Assembly (NCBI RefSeq): GCF_009720865.1
Contig: NZ_WNLA01000020.1
Span: forward strand, 62,001-126,000
Source of the DNA: Pseudoduganella ginsengisoli
Lineage (GTDB): Bacteria; Pseudomonadota; Gammaproteobacteria; Burkholderiales; Burkholderiaceae_D
Length of the DNA: 64,000 nucleotides
Direction of reading: 5' to 3'
Under the pieces are notes generated by a model. That model searched no databases. It had not been told where the DNA came from and saw only the letters and a program-made list of their open reading frames with translations. Made by a program: the position numbers and the translations under genes. Shown here piece by piece: positions 53,419 through 61,204 of the stretch; position 1 is the first letter of the stretch; the number at the start of each line of letters is the position of its first letter.

Positions 53419-53991
53419 ATGTTAACCCGCGTGACTGTGGAAATACCCGAGGCATTGCTTTTCGAATTGCTGGAGTATCTGAAAACCCGGCGCGACCAAT
53501 GCAGTGTCGATCGTGCCGCAAATGAGGCGCTTTATAGCTGGTTGTCTGCGCAAAACGGCAAGGCGCCAACCGGTCCGGTAATGCGAGGATATCAGTGGAA
53601 AATGCTGTTCCTGCCTGAGGGCACATGCCTGCGCTCATGGAGTTATGGTGAGCATAATTATGCGCGCGTGGTTGGCGATGAAATCATCCATGAAGGCCGC
53701 GCGGTAACGCCCAACCAGTTTGCACGGTCATTTGCGCGAACCGAGCGTAATGCCTGGCACGATTTGTATATCAGGCGGCCGGAAGATAAGAATTGGCAGC
53801 TTGCCAGCGTTATCCGCACGCAATTGCTGGCCGAACGAGCGCAGCGCATTCCAACGGCCGCGTCTACGGAAATGCCCACGGCTGCGCCCCCTGCGGTACC
53901 TTCTTCTCCGCCCCGGTGCAAGGACCCCATGCCTGGATGGGATTTGCCGGAAAGGCGCAAATACCGCATCCGATTGGAAGACTTTGAGTAG
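53419..53991 (+). CDS. Unknown protein with RAMA/DUF2924-like domain
   Basis: The 190-residue protein begins RVTVEIPEALLFELLEYLKTRR, which looks like a ribbon-helix-helix or short helical dimerisation segment. A middle domain follows, MLFLPEGTCLRSWSYGEHNYA then VVGDEIIHEGRAVTPNQFA and NAWHDLYIRRPEDKNW, a layout like RAMA/DUF2924 domains found in restriction-associated and DNA-binding proteins. The C-terminus is Ala/Pro-rich with a basic end. AAGGAG precedes the ATG. It is not clearly part of any operon and lies directly after the palindromic element. The domain assignment is tentative. Confidence 0.6.
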   Translation: MLTRVTVEIPEALLFELLEYLKTRRDQCSVDRAANEALYSWLSAQNGKAPTGPVMRGYQWKMLFLPEGTCLRSWSYGEHNYARVVGDEIIHEGRAVTPNQFARSFARTERNAWHDLYIRRPEDKNWQLASVIRTQLLAERAQRIPTAASTEMPTAAPPAVPSSPPRCKDPMPGWDLPERRKYRIRLEDFE

Positions 53992-53995
53992 CAGG

Positions 53996-54604
53996 TCAGG
54001 ACAGCTGGCGCGCCCGGAACAGGTAGTCAAACCCTTGCAGCGTGCGGTCGACATAGCGCTCATCGTCCGATGGCAGCACGTTGTGGATCACCAGCGACGC
54101 CAGCCCGTGCGTGTATGACCATCCGGCCAGCGCGGCGCTGCGCACTTCCGCAGATTGCATGTCCTTGCCCAGCAATTCCGCAATGATTTTTTTCAGCTCG
54201 CCAAACGAGGCTTCGCGCGCTTGCCGTAGTTCGGGGATTTCACTGCTGCTGCCCAGCTCCGTGCCAAACATCAGCTGGTACAGCGCGGGATTGGCGCGCG
54301 CGAAGCGCACATAGGCAAGCGTGGCCTGGCGCAGTTTGGCGTCGTCCGGCGCTTGCGGATCGCGGTTCGCCATCGCTTGCGCCAATTCATTGAACCCCTG
54401 GACGGCCAGGTGCGCCACCAGTTCCGCCCGGTTGGCAAAGTGGTGATACGCGGCCGTGGAACTGACGCCGACCCGCTCCGTCACACCCCGCAGCGACAGC
54501 TTGGCCAGCCCCACTTCATCGAGCATGGTGCGCGCCGTTGAAAGTAGTTGCGGAGCAAGGTTGCCGACGTGGTAAGTGCCGCGGGTTCGTGCAGTTTTTG
54601 CCAT
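53996..54604 (-). CDS. TetR/AcrR-family transcriptional regulator
   Basis: The 202-residue protein has an N-terminal TetR helix-turn-helix (LLSTARTMLDEVGLAKLSLRGVTERVGVSSTAAYHHFANRAEL) and a helical ligand domain (RFARANPALYQLMFGTEL is typical of the TetR_C WHG group). ATG 54604 is used; a TTG at 54613 is in frame. It is divergent from fadH, with inverted TGATAAG sites between, so it most likely represses fadH and itself in response to an acyl-type ligand (inference). Confidence 0.88.
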   Translation of the reverse strand: MAKTARTRGTYHVGNLAPQLLSTARTMLDEVGLAKLSLRGVTERVGVSSTAAYHHFANRAELVAHLAVQGFNELAQAMANRDPQAPDDAKLRQATLAYVRFARANPALYQLMFGTELGSSSEIPELRQAREASFGELKKIIAELLGKDMQSAEVRSAALAGWSYTHGLASLVIHNVLPSDDERYVDRTLQGFDYLFRARQLS

Positions 54605-54631
54605 GATTATCAAGGTGTTGTCGTGGAGCGG

Positions 54632-54701
54632 ATCTTATCACGCTTAAATATCTTGACACTGATAAGATTGAATCCTAGACTTTGATCTTCGCATTGATAA
54701 G
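54632..54701 (+). promoter_or_regulatory. fadH promoter with TetR operator-like repeats
   Basis: TTGACA (54653-54658), a 17-bp spacer and TAGACT (54676-54681) form a good sigma-70 promoter for fadH. ATCTTATCA (54632-54640) and its exact mirror TGATAAGAT (54660-54668) flank and overlap the -35 box, and a third TGATAAG lies at 54695-54701. Repressor binding would block the promoter. Confidence 0.6.
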
Positions 54702-54732
54702 TTCGCATTTAATTCATACAGGAGTTCTCCGA

Positions 54733-56766
54733 ATGGCTACGACTTACCCGCACTTGCTGGCACCGCTGGACCTGGGCTTTACCACGTTGAAAAACCGCGT
54801 ATTGATGGGCTCCATGCACACGGGCCTGGAAGAAACGCCGAACGGTTATGAGCGCATGGCGGCATTCTTTGCCGAACGCGCCCGCGGCGGTGTGGGTTTG
54901 ATCGTCACGGGCGGCATTGCGCCGAACGTGGAAGGCGGCGTGTATGCAGGGGCGGCCAAGCTGACCACCGCTGAAGAAGCGCAGCAGCACAGCATCGTGA
55001 CGCGCGCCGTGCATGCGGAGGGCGGCAAGATTTGCATGCAGATCCTGCACGCGGGCCGTTATGCGTATAGCCCGAAAGCCGTGTCGTCGAGTGCAGCGCA
55101 ATCGCCGATCACGCCTTTCGCGCCACGCGAACTGGATGAAGAGGGCATTGAAAAGCAGATCGCGGACTTCGTCACCTGCGCCACGCTGGCGCGCGAAGCG
55201 GGTTACGACGGCGTTGAAATCATGGGTTCCGAAGGCTACTTCATTAACCAGTTCATCGCAGCGCAAGTGAACCAGCGTACGGACCGCTGGGGCGGCAGCC
55301 TGGAGAACCGCCTGCGGTTGCCGATCGAGATCGTGACGCGCGTGCGCGCTGCCGTCGGCAAGGATTTCATCATTATTTACCGCCTGTCGATGCTGGACCT
55401 GGTGGAAGGCGGCAGCAACTGGGATGAAGTGGTGACCCTGGCGAAAGCCATTGAAGCAGCGGGCGCCACCATTATCAATACCGGCATCGGCTGGCATGAA
55501 GCGCGCATCCCGACCATCGCCACCAAAGTGCCGCGCGCGGCCTTCACCAAGGTGACCGCGAAACTGCGCGGCGCCGTCGGCATTCCGCTGGTAGCCACCA
55601 ACCGTATCAATACGCCGGAAGTGGCGGAGCAGGTGCTGGCCGAAGGCGATGCCGACATGGTGTCGATGGCCCGTCCGTTCCTGGCCGACGCTGATTTCGT
55701 CAACAAGGCAGCGCAAGGCCGCGCCGATGAAATCAATACGTGCATCGGCTGCAACCAGGCGTGCCTGGACCACACGTTCAGCGGCAAGATCACCAGCTGC
55801 CTCGTGAATCCGCGCGCATGCCATGAAACGGAATTGCAATACATCCCCGTCACACAAGTGAAAAAAGTGGCCGTGGTCGGCGCCGGTCCTGCGGGCCTGG
55901 CAGCGGCAACGGTGGCGGCCGAGCGTGGCCACCAGGTCACGCTGTTCGATGGCGCCGGTGAAATCGGCGGCCAGTTCAACGTGGCCAAGCGCATCCCAGG
56001 CAAGGAAGAGTTTTATGAAACGCTGCGCTACTTCAGCCGCAAGCTGGACACCACCGGCGTCGACGTGCGTTTGAATACCCGCGTGTCGGCAGACCAGCTG
56101 GCGCAAGGCGGCTTCGATGACATCGTGCTGGCGACCGGCATCGCACCGCGCACGCCAGCCATCCCGGGCATCGACCATCCCAAAGTCATCAGCTACCTGG
56201 ATGCGATCCTGGGGCGCAAGGAAGTGGGCAAGAGCGTGGCCGTGATTGGCGCGGGCGGCATCGGCTTTGACGTGTCGGAATTGATCACGCACGATGGCGC
56301 ATCGACCAGCCTGGATCGCGACGCATTCTGGAAAGAGTGGGGCATCGATACGAAGCTGGAAGCGCGCGGCGGCGTGGCCGGCATCGCGGCACAGCCGCAT
56401 GCATCGCCGCGCCAGGTCTTCCTGCTGCAGCGTAAAGAACAGAAAGTGGGTTCGCAGCTGGGCAAGACCACGGGCTGGATCCACCGCGCCGGCCTGCAAA
56501 AGAAAAAGGTCAACATGCTGAGCGCCGTCGAATACTTGAAAATCGACGATGCCGGGCTGCACGTGCGCGTGGCTGGCGGCGAACCGCAGGTGCTGCCGGT
56601 CGATACGGTGATCGTCTGCGCAGGCCAGGAACCGCTGCGCGAATTGCATGATGCGCTGGTGTCGGCGGGCCAGTCCGTGCACCTGGTGGGCGGCGCCGAC
56701 GTGGCGGCGGAACTGGACGCCAAGCGCGCCATCAACCAGGGCTCGCGCGTCGCGGCCGCTATTTAA
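54733..56766 (+). CDS. fadH: NADPH-dependent 2,4-dienoyl-CoA reductase
   Basis: The 677-residue protein has an N-terminal FMN-binding old-yellow-enzyme barrel (LGFTTLKNRVLMGSMHTGLEE) and a [4Fe-4S] motif CIGCNQACLDHTFSG with a fourth cysteine (C337, C340, C344, C356). FAD and NADP Rossmann domains follow (VAVVGAGPAGLAAATVAAERG; SVAVIGAGGIGFDVSE). Length and cofactor order match FadH, which reduces 2,4-dienoyl-CoA during unsaturated fatty acid beta-oxidation. CAGGAG upstream supports ATG 54733. Clostridial enoate-type reductases share this layout, so the substrate could differ. It heads an operon with the NTF2-fold gene. Confidence 0.9.
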   Translation: MATTYPHLLAPLDLGFTTLKNRVLMGSMHTGLEETPNGYERMAAFFAERARGGVGLIVTGGIAPNVEGGVYAGAAKLTTAEEAQQHSIVTRAVHAEGGKICMQILHAGRYAYSPKAVSSSAAQSPITPFAPRELDEEGIEKQIADFVTCATLAREAGYDGVEIMGSEGYFINQFIAAQVNQRTDRWGGSLENRLRLPIEIVTRVRAAVGKDFIIIYRLSMLDLVEGGSNWDEVVTLAKAIEAAGATIINTGIGWHEARIPTIATKVPRAAFTKVTAKLRGAVGIPLVATNRINTPEVAEQVLAEGDADMVSMARPFLADADFVNKAAQGRADEINTCIGCNQACLDHTFSGKITSCLVNPRACHETELQYIPVTQVKKVAVVGAGPAGLAAATVAAERGHQVTLFDGAGEIGGQFNVAKRIPGKEEFYETLRYFSRKLDTTGVDVRLNTRVSADQLAQGGFDDIVLATGIAPRTPAIPGIDHPKVISYLDAILGRKEVGKSVAVIGAGGIGFDVSELITHDGASTSLDRDAFWKEWGIDTKLEARGGVAGIAAQPHASPRQVFLLQRKEQKVGSQLGKTTGWIHRAGLQKKKVNMLSAVEYLKIDDAGLHVRVAGGEPQVLPVDTVIVCAGQEPLRELHDALVSAGQSVHLVGGADVAAELDAKRAINQGSRVAAAI

Positions 56767-56777
56767 CGGGGAACAGC

Positions 56778-57206
56778 ATGGCTGAACTGCAATTGCAAGC
56801 AGCGGCTGCGGCGGCGCTGCAACAGTGGCATGCGATGGTGGCGCAGCGCGAGTTGGCGGCATTACCGGAAATGCTGGCGCCCAACGTCGTATTCCGCTCG
56901 CCGATGGCGCACACGCCGTACCCGGGCCCGCAAGTGACCAGCATGATCCTCGGCACCGTCATTAACGTGTTCGAAGGATTTACGTATCACCGCGAACTGG
57001 CCAGCGCGGACGGCTTGTCCGTCGTACTGGAGTTTTCCGCGTCCGTGCATGGCAAGGAATTGAAAGGCATCGACATGATCCGCTTCGATGAACACGGCAA
57101 GATCGTGGAATTCGAAGTGATGGTGCGCCCGATGTCCGGCTTGCAGGCGCTGGGCGATGAAATGGGCCAGCGGCTCGGTCCCCTGCTGGCGAAAATGAAG
57201 GGATAA
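56778..57206 (+). CDS. NTF2/SnoaL-like family protein in the fadH operon
   Basis: The 142-residue protein has a helical opening (LQQWHAMVAQRELAALPEMLAPNVVFRSP) and a beta-sheet body (DGLSVVLEFSASVHGKELKGIDMIRFDEHGKIVEFEVMVRP), matching the NTF2-like cone fold with its typical D..R.D..GKI.. strand. It follows fadH by 11 bp and so shares its TetR-type control. A role in binding or isomerising an enoyl or hydroxy intermediate is possible but not shown. Confidence 0.82.
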   Translation: MAELQLQAAAAAALQQWHAMVAQRELAALPEMLAPNVVFRSPMAHTPYPGPQVTSMILGTVINVFEGFTYHRELASADGLSVVLEFSASVHGKELKGIDMIRFDEHGKIVEFEVMVRPMSGLQALGDEMGQRLGPLLAKMKG

Positions 57207-57366
57207 CCGCAGGGCGGCGCTCATCAAGCCGCCAGGCCCGCGGCACATATTTGTCGATGGAATTTACAGATTTCTCTCTCGCAACAGTAACAATGCAGTA
57301 ATGGAACGAGGATTTCCTAGAAAAATCAATTATGTATTTCCGGCTACAGATGTGATGGAACGCTAG

Positions 57367-57403
57367 TTGCTTGCGAAGGACAAGCAAGGGGCACGATAGC
57401 CCC
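57367..57403 (+). other. Two short hairpins in the PEP-CTERM gene leader
   Basis: TTGCTTG-7 nt-CAAGCAA (57367-57387) is followed at once by GGGGC-6 nt-GCCCC (57388-57403), 22 bp before the start codon. The 219-bp gap 57207-57425 holds nothing else I can name. The stems could shape the mRNA leader or act as a weak terminator for the fadH operon; no U tract follows. Confidence 0.35.
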
Positions 57404-57425
57404 GCCATCACCAGGGAGAGTCATT

Positions 57426-58064
57426 ATGCGCAATACCGTGTCTGCGATCACGTTGGCCGTTCTGACGCTGGCAGCCAGCACTGCCACAGCCGGGCCGATA
57501 CCCGTCAGCTATACGTTCGACCAGGGGACTTCCCAAGGCAGTTACGTTTATAGCGACCCCGGCTTCGTGAAGCTGACGGACGGCGTGCTGGGATATACCG
57601 GCTGGGCCGTCAACGGCGCGCCGCAGTGGGTGGGCTGGACCGCGAACCAGGTCAATGTGGATTTCACATTTGCCGGCATGACAGCCATCAGCGGCGTGAA
57701 CCTGGGAACGACACAAGATAACCTGGCTGATGTGGTGCTGCCGTCATTGACGGTATCCCAATGGGTGAATGGCCAATGGTCGCAGGTGGGCAGCCTGACG
57801 GTGCCGGCGAGCGCCGCAAACGATCACTCTTCTCTGGATACGTCGCCGCATGGTTTCCTCAGCCTGAGCGGGTTGAATATCTATAGCGATAAAGTGCGCC
57901 TGACGCTGAACAGCAATGGGCCTTGGATTTTTGCCGACGAAGTCACGTTCAATGAAGGCGTGCAGCAAGACAACGCGATGCCGGAGCCTGGCTCCATGGG
58001 CTTGCTGGCCGCCGGTATGGCGTTGCTGGCCCTGCGGCCCCGCAAGGCTGTTCGCCGCAGCTAG
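57426..58064 (+). CDS. PEP-CTERM sorting-domain exported protein
   Basis: The 212-residue protein has a signal peptide (AITLAVLTLAASTATA) and a beta-rich body (VSYTFDQGTSQGSYVYSDPGF, LSQWVNGQW-like strands). It ends with the PEP-CTERM signature MPEPGSMG, a hydrophobic helix (LLAAGMALLAL) and a basic tail (RPRKAVRR). Such tails are recognised by exosortase (EpsH/XrtA family), which cleaves and attaches the protein to the surface or to exopolysaccharide. The exosortase itself is not in this window. GGGAGAG precedes the ATG. Confidence 0.9.
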   Translation: MRNTVSAITLAVLTLAASTATAGPIPVSYTFDQGTSQGSYVYSDPGFVKLTDGVLGYTGWAVNGAPQWVGWTANQVNVDFTFAGMTAISGVNLGTTQDNLADVVLPSLTVSQWVNGQWSQVGSLTVPASAANDHSSLDTSPHGFLSLSGLNIYSDKVRLTLNSNGPWIFADEVTFNEGVQQDNAMPEPGSMGLLAAGMALLALRPRKAVRRS

Positions 58065-58141
58065 CATCCGGATGACCGCATCCGCCAGGCGCGGGCGCAT
58101 ATCGAGCGCCAGCGCTGTGGCATGGCGCCCTCGGCTTACCG

Positions 58142-58164
58142 TATAATGATAATCAAATTATCAT
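58142..58164 (+). promoter_or_regulatory. Operator 1: palindrome at the -10 box of the ribbon-helix-helix gene
   Basis: ATGATAAT-CAA-ATTATCAT (58146-58164) is a perfect 8-bp palindrome that overlaps a consensus -10 box TATAAT (58142-58147) and ends 15 bp before the start codon. The same palindrome recurs at 60096-60116. Confidence 0.7.
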
Positions 58165-58179
58165 ATTCGGCTTAGTCCC

Positions 58180-58362
58180 ATGGAAACCAAAACTGCCCGG
58201 CTGACCATCCTGATTGATCCGGTCAAAAAAAAGGCGTTTGAAGAGCTGTGCTCGCAGCAAGATTTGACGCCTTCGCAAGTGCTGCGCCAGCTGATCCGCG
58301 ACTACCTGGAGCGGCATGACGTGGACTATGCCACCAGGGTACCGGTCCGCAAGAAGACTTAA
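58180..58362 (+). CDS. 60-residue ribbon-helix-helix (CopG-like) DNA-binding protein
   Basis: The whole protein is one RHH unit: strand TARLTILIDPVKKKAFEELC, helix 2 from LTPSQVLRQLIRDYLERHD, then a basic tail (RVPVRKK). RHH proteins bind DNA as dimers through the N-terminal strand and often recognise short palindromes. Its promoter carries operator 1. No toxin gene is adjacent, so it is not a plain antitoxin. The stop codon overlaps the end of the convergent sulP gene by 4 bp. Metal-responsive RHH proteins such as NikR have an extra ligand domain, which this lacks. Confidence 0.82.
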   Translation: METKTARLTILIDPVKKKAFEELCSQQDLTPSQVLRQLIRDYLERHDVDYATRVPVRKKT

Positions 58363-60011
58363 CCGGCTGGCTGCAGCGCCTGGGTGCGCTGCAGGGCCTG
58401 CTCCATGCCGGGCACACAATTGCCGCGCCCGATCACGTCCAGCAAACCGATCCGCTCCAGCTTGCGCTGCACCAGTTCATTGGCGCCGCACAGCACCACG
58501 TGCACCCCGCGTCTCTTCAAGTGCCTGACGACTTCTTCCAGCGTCAGCAAGCCCGTCATGTCGATGAACGGCACCCGTTCCAGCCGCAGCACGAGGATGT
58601 GCGGGTCGGTATGCGTGTGCCCCAGCGCGCGTTCGAAGTTTTCCACTGCGCCAAAGAAAAACGGCCCTTCAATCGCATATACCAGCACGCCCGCGGGCAA
58701 TTGCTGCAAGCCATTGCGCTGTAATTCGCTTTCCAGGTGTTCGTCGGTCTGGCGCTGGATATCCACCGATGCCGCCATGCGCTGCATGAAACGCAACGTG
58801 GCCAGGATCACGCCGATATTCACGGCCACCACCAGGTCGGTCAGCACCGTCAGCAAACATGTGATCAGCAAGATGGCGCCGTCGGCGCGGGGCGCAATGC
58901 GCAGCATGCGCAGGAAATGCCGGATCTCGCTCATGTTGAACGCCACCACGAACAGGATGGCAGCCAGCGTGGCCAGCGGCACGTAAGCGGCCATCGGCGC
59001 CAGCAGCACGATAATGACCAGCAGCGTGGCGGCATGGACAATGCCGGCCAGCGGGCTGCTGCCGCCATAGCGGATATTGGTGGCCGTGCGTGCTATGGCG
59101 CCGGTGGCGGCAAAGCCGCCCAGCAACGGAGAACAGATATTGGCGATGCCTTGACCCACCAGTTCCTGGTTCGAGTCGTGGCGGGTACCGGCCATGCCGT
59201 CAGCCACGACGGCCGACAGCAGCGACTCAATCGCGCCCAGCATGGCAATCGCAAAGGCCGGGCCTGTCAGTTCTATCATGCGTGACACGCTGATGTCTGG
59301 CAGCGTCAGCGCAGGCAATTGCTGGGGGATGCCGCCAAAGGCGCTGCCGATGGTGGCGACGCCTTTAAAACCAAACACGTATTGGGCCACGGTGGCAGCC
59401 GTCAGCGCCACCAGTGGCCCGGGAACCTTGCGCAAGCCCGGCACATGGGCCGGCGCCAGCGTCAATACGAGGCTGGCCACGCCGATGGCCGTGGTGGCGG
59501 GATCGAGCGCGGGCAGCAATTGCAGCAAGTGCCACAGCTTGACGTGGAAGTGCGCATCCGGCACGGCCGGCAAACCAAAAAAGTAGCGCCACTGGCCGAC
59601 CCAGATAATCACGGCGATGCCGGTGGTGAAGCCGACGATGACCGGTGCGGGAATGAACTTGATGATGCCGCCCAGCTTGGTCAAGCCCATCAACAGCAGG
59701 ATGACGCCTGCCATCAACGTGGCCAGCTGCAAGCCATCGACACCATAGCGCGCGGTAATGCTGGCCAGGATCGCAATGAACGCGCCTGTTGGTCCGGCAA
59801 TTTGCGTACGGCTGCCGCCCAGGGCCGACACCAGCGCACCGGCCACAATGGCCGTGTACAGGCCCTGTTCAGGGCGGGCGCCAGAAGCAATGGCAAACGC
59901 CATCGACAGCGGCAAGGCCACCACACCCACGATCACGCCGGAAACGATGTTGGGCAAGATTTTGCCGGGACCGAACAAGCCTGCACTGCGTGCTTCAAGA
60001 ATGCTGATCAT
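58359..60011 (-). CDS. SulP-family inorganic anion transporter with STAS domain
   Basis: The 550-residue protein has about 10-12 membrane helices opening with NIVSGVIVGVVALPLSMAFAIASGARPEQGLYTAIVAG, the SulP signature, then QIAGPTGAFIAILA. A C-terminal STAS domain follows (VLVYAIEGPFFFGAVENFERAL, LRLERVPFIDMTGLLTLEEVV). SulP proteins take up sulfate, bicarbonate or related anions; the substrate here cannot be told. AAGG before ATG 60011 selects this start; ATG 60071 is in frame. It reads away from operator 2 and towards the RHH gene. Confidence 0.9.
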   Translation of the reverse strand: MISILEARSAGLFGPGKILPNIVSGVIVGVVALPLSMAFAIASGARPEQGLYTAIVAGALVSALGGSRTQIAGPTGAFIAILASITARYGVDGLQLATLMAGVILLLMGLTKLGGIIKFIPAPVIVGFTTGIAVIIWVGQWRYFFGLPAVPDAHFHVKLWHLLQLLPALDPATTAIGVASLVLTLAPAHVPGLRKVPGPLVALTAATVAQYVFGFKGVATIGSAFGGIPQQLPALTLPDISVSRMIELTGPAFAIAMLGAIESLLSAVVADGMAGTRHDSNQELVGQGIANICSPLLGGFAATGAIARTATNIRYGGSSPLAGIVHAATLLVIIVLLAPMAAYVPLATLAAILFVVAFNMSEIRHFLRMLRIAPRADGAILLITCLLTVLTDLVVAVNIGVILATLRFMQRMAASVDIQRQTDEHLESELQRNGLQQLPAGVLVYAIEGPFFFGAVENFERALGHTHTDPHILVLRLERVPFIDMTGLLTLEEVVRHLKRRGVHVVLCGANELVQRKLERIGLLDVIGRGNCVPGMEQALQRTQALQPAG

Positions 60012-60095
60012 AAACAAGCCTTGGTTGAAGGTGAACCGGCAGGGTTGCCTGTACGTACATTGTACACTCATGTTATGCTTCTTAAATTAGCACAA

Positions 60096-60116
60096 TATGA
60101 TAATGTGATTATCATA
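60096..60116. promoter_or_regulatory. Operator 2: same palindrome between sulP and the spermidine-synthase-like gene
   Basis: TATGATAAT-GTG-ATTATCATA is a perfect 9-bp palindrome with a 3-bp centre, located 84 bp from the sulP start and 12 bp from the spermidine-synthase-like start. The core ATGATAAT-N3-ATTATCAT is the same as operator 1 (58146-58164). It contains -10-like hexamers in both orientations. Confidence 0.7.
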
Positions 60117-60128
60117 CGAAAGCCTCAG

Positions 60129-61097
60129 ATGCCTGCCATGCCGTACCGGCGCATGCCGGATTCCCGTCCGCCGCCCAGCTTTGAACTGTGGGTGCGCACC
60201 AGCCTGGCGAGGCTGGACGCGCTGCGGCCATTCAACTTGCCGCCATCTGTCATGGTGCGTTTGCGGCGCCATATCGAATCCATGCTGCTGGCCGAGAACT
60301 TGCCGCCCACGCCGGCGCACCTGGCCATGCTGATTGACGATTTCGTCCGGCTGATGGACTTGGCGCGCAATGGCATGCCGATCCTGTACAAAAGGCGCAA
60401 CACGCTGACCTTGTTGTTCGACATGTATTCCGTGCAAAGCGAAATGCGGCTGGAAGCGCCCGACGAACTGGTGCTGGGCTATACGCAATCCATGATGGCC
60501 TTCCTGATGTTCCAGCCATCGCCCCGTGAAATCGGCATGATCGGGCTGGGCGGCGGGTCGCTGGCCAAGTTCTGCTACCGCCATTTGCCGGAAGCCGCCA
60601 TTACCGTGGCGGAAATCGACCCGCACGTGATTGCGCTGCGCGACTGTTTCCACATTCCCGCCAACGATGCCCGCTTCCACGTGCATTGCATGGATGGCGC
60701 GGAACTGGTCGGGCAGCAGCCGCAGCGTTTCGACGTGCTGGTGGTTGATGGCTTCGACAGTGAAGGGCAGCCGGCGCAGTTGTGCAGCCAGCGCTTTTAT
60801 GACGACTGCTACGCGGCGCTGACGGAAGGCGGCGTGATGGTGGTGAATTTACTGTACGACCAGCCCAGCACGGGGCACTACCTGGCCCGCATCCGCCGCA
60901 GCTTTCACGGCGCGGTGACGGTGATTGATTCGCTGGATTCATTGAACAAGGTGGTGTTCGCGTACCGGGGCGACTTGCGTGCGATCAGCGCGGCCACGCT
61001 GATGGAGCGCATGGCGCGGCTGAAGGAACACTATCCGGCCATGGTGCAAATGGCGGCCGATACCATCTTGCGGCAAGGCGGCACAATGTTCCGGTAA
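60129..61097 (+). CDS. Spermidine-synthase-like aminopropyltransferase-fold protein
   Basis: The 322-residue protein has an N-terminal helical part of about 110 residues, then a class I methyltransferase-like Rossmann core of spermidine synthase type. GLGGGSLAKFCYRHLPEAAI is the nucleotide-binding loop, AEIDPHVIALRDCF the acidic strand 2, VHCMDGAEL and VLVVDGFDSEGQPAQLCSQRFYDDC the catalytic region. It lacks the usual N-terminal beta domain of polyamine synthases, so polyamine synthesis is not certain. ATG 60129 lies 12 bp after operator 2; the long open frame further upstream is just the antisense of sulP. Confidence 0.82.
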   Translation: MPAMPYRRMPDSRPPPSFELWVRTSLARLDALRPFNLPPSVMVRLRRHIESMLLAENLPPTPAHLAMLIDDFVRLMDLARNGMPILYKRRNTLTLLFDMYSVQSEMRLEAPDELVLGYTQSMMAFLMFQPSPREIGMIGLGGGSLAKFCYRHLPEAAITVAEIDPHVIALRDCFHIPANDARFHVHCMDGAELVGQQPQRFDVLVVDGFDSEGQPAQLCSQRFYDDCYAALTEGGVMVVNLLYDQPSTGHYLARIRRSFHGAVTVIDSLDSLNKVVFAYRGDLRAISAATLMERMARLKEHYPAMVQMAADTILRQGGTMFR

Positions 61098-61204
61098 ATC
61101 CACAGTTTGATCCCCTGTTTCTGCTGCCTGTCGCAGATTTGTTCCTTCGCAAACGGTGCATCCTTATACTTTGCGTTCCGTTAACTGACGAACGAAAGAA
61201 TCCA

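Noticed and set aside
57230..57260. Sigma-54 promoter before the PEP-CTERM gene
   Set aside because: CGGCACATATTTGTC only loosely resembles TGGCAC-N5-TTGC: the first base is wrong and the GC of the -12 element is missing.
58146..58164. Fur box reading of the ATGATAAT palindrome
   Set aside because: It resembles the Fur consensus (GATAATGATAATCATTATC) but has a 3-bp centre and no third hexamer in register, and the genes around it are not iron-related. Kept as an alternative only.
58180..58362. Antitoxin of a toxin-antitoxin pair
   Set aside because: The 60-residue RHH protein could be an antitoxin by size, but no small toxin-like gene lies up- or downstream; the neighbours are a PEP-CTERM gene and sulP.
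59319..60128. N-terminal extension of the spermidine-synthase-like gene across sulP
   Set aside because: The extension is antisense to sulP, has no domain and would cross operator 2; ATG 60129 fits the family.
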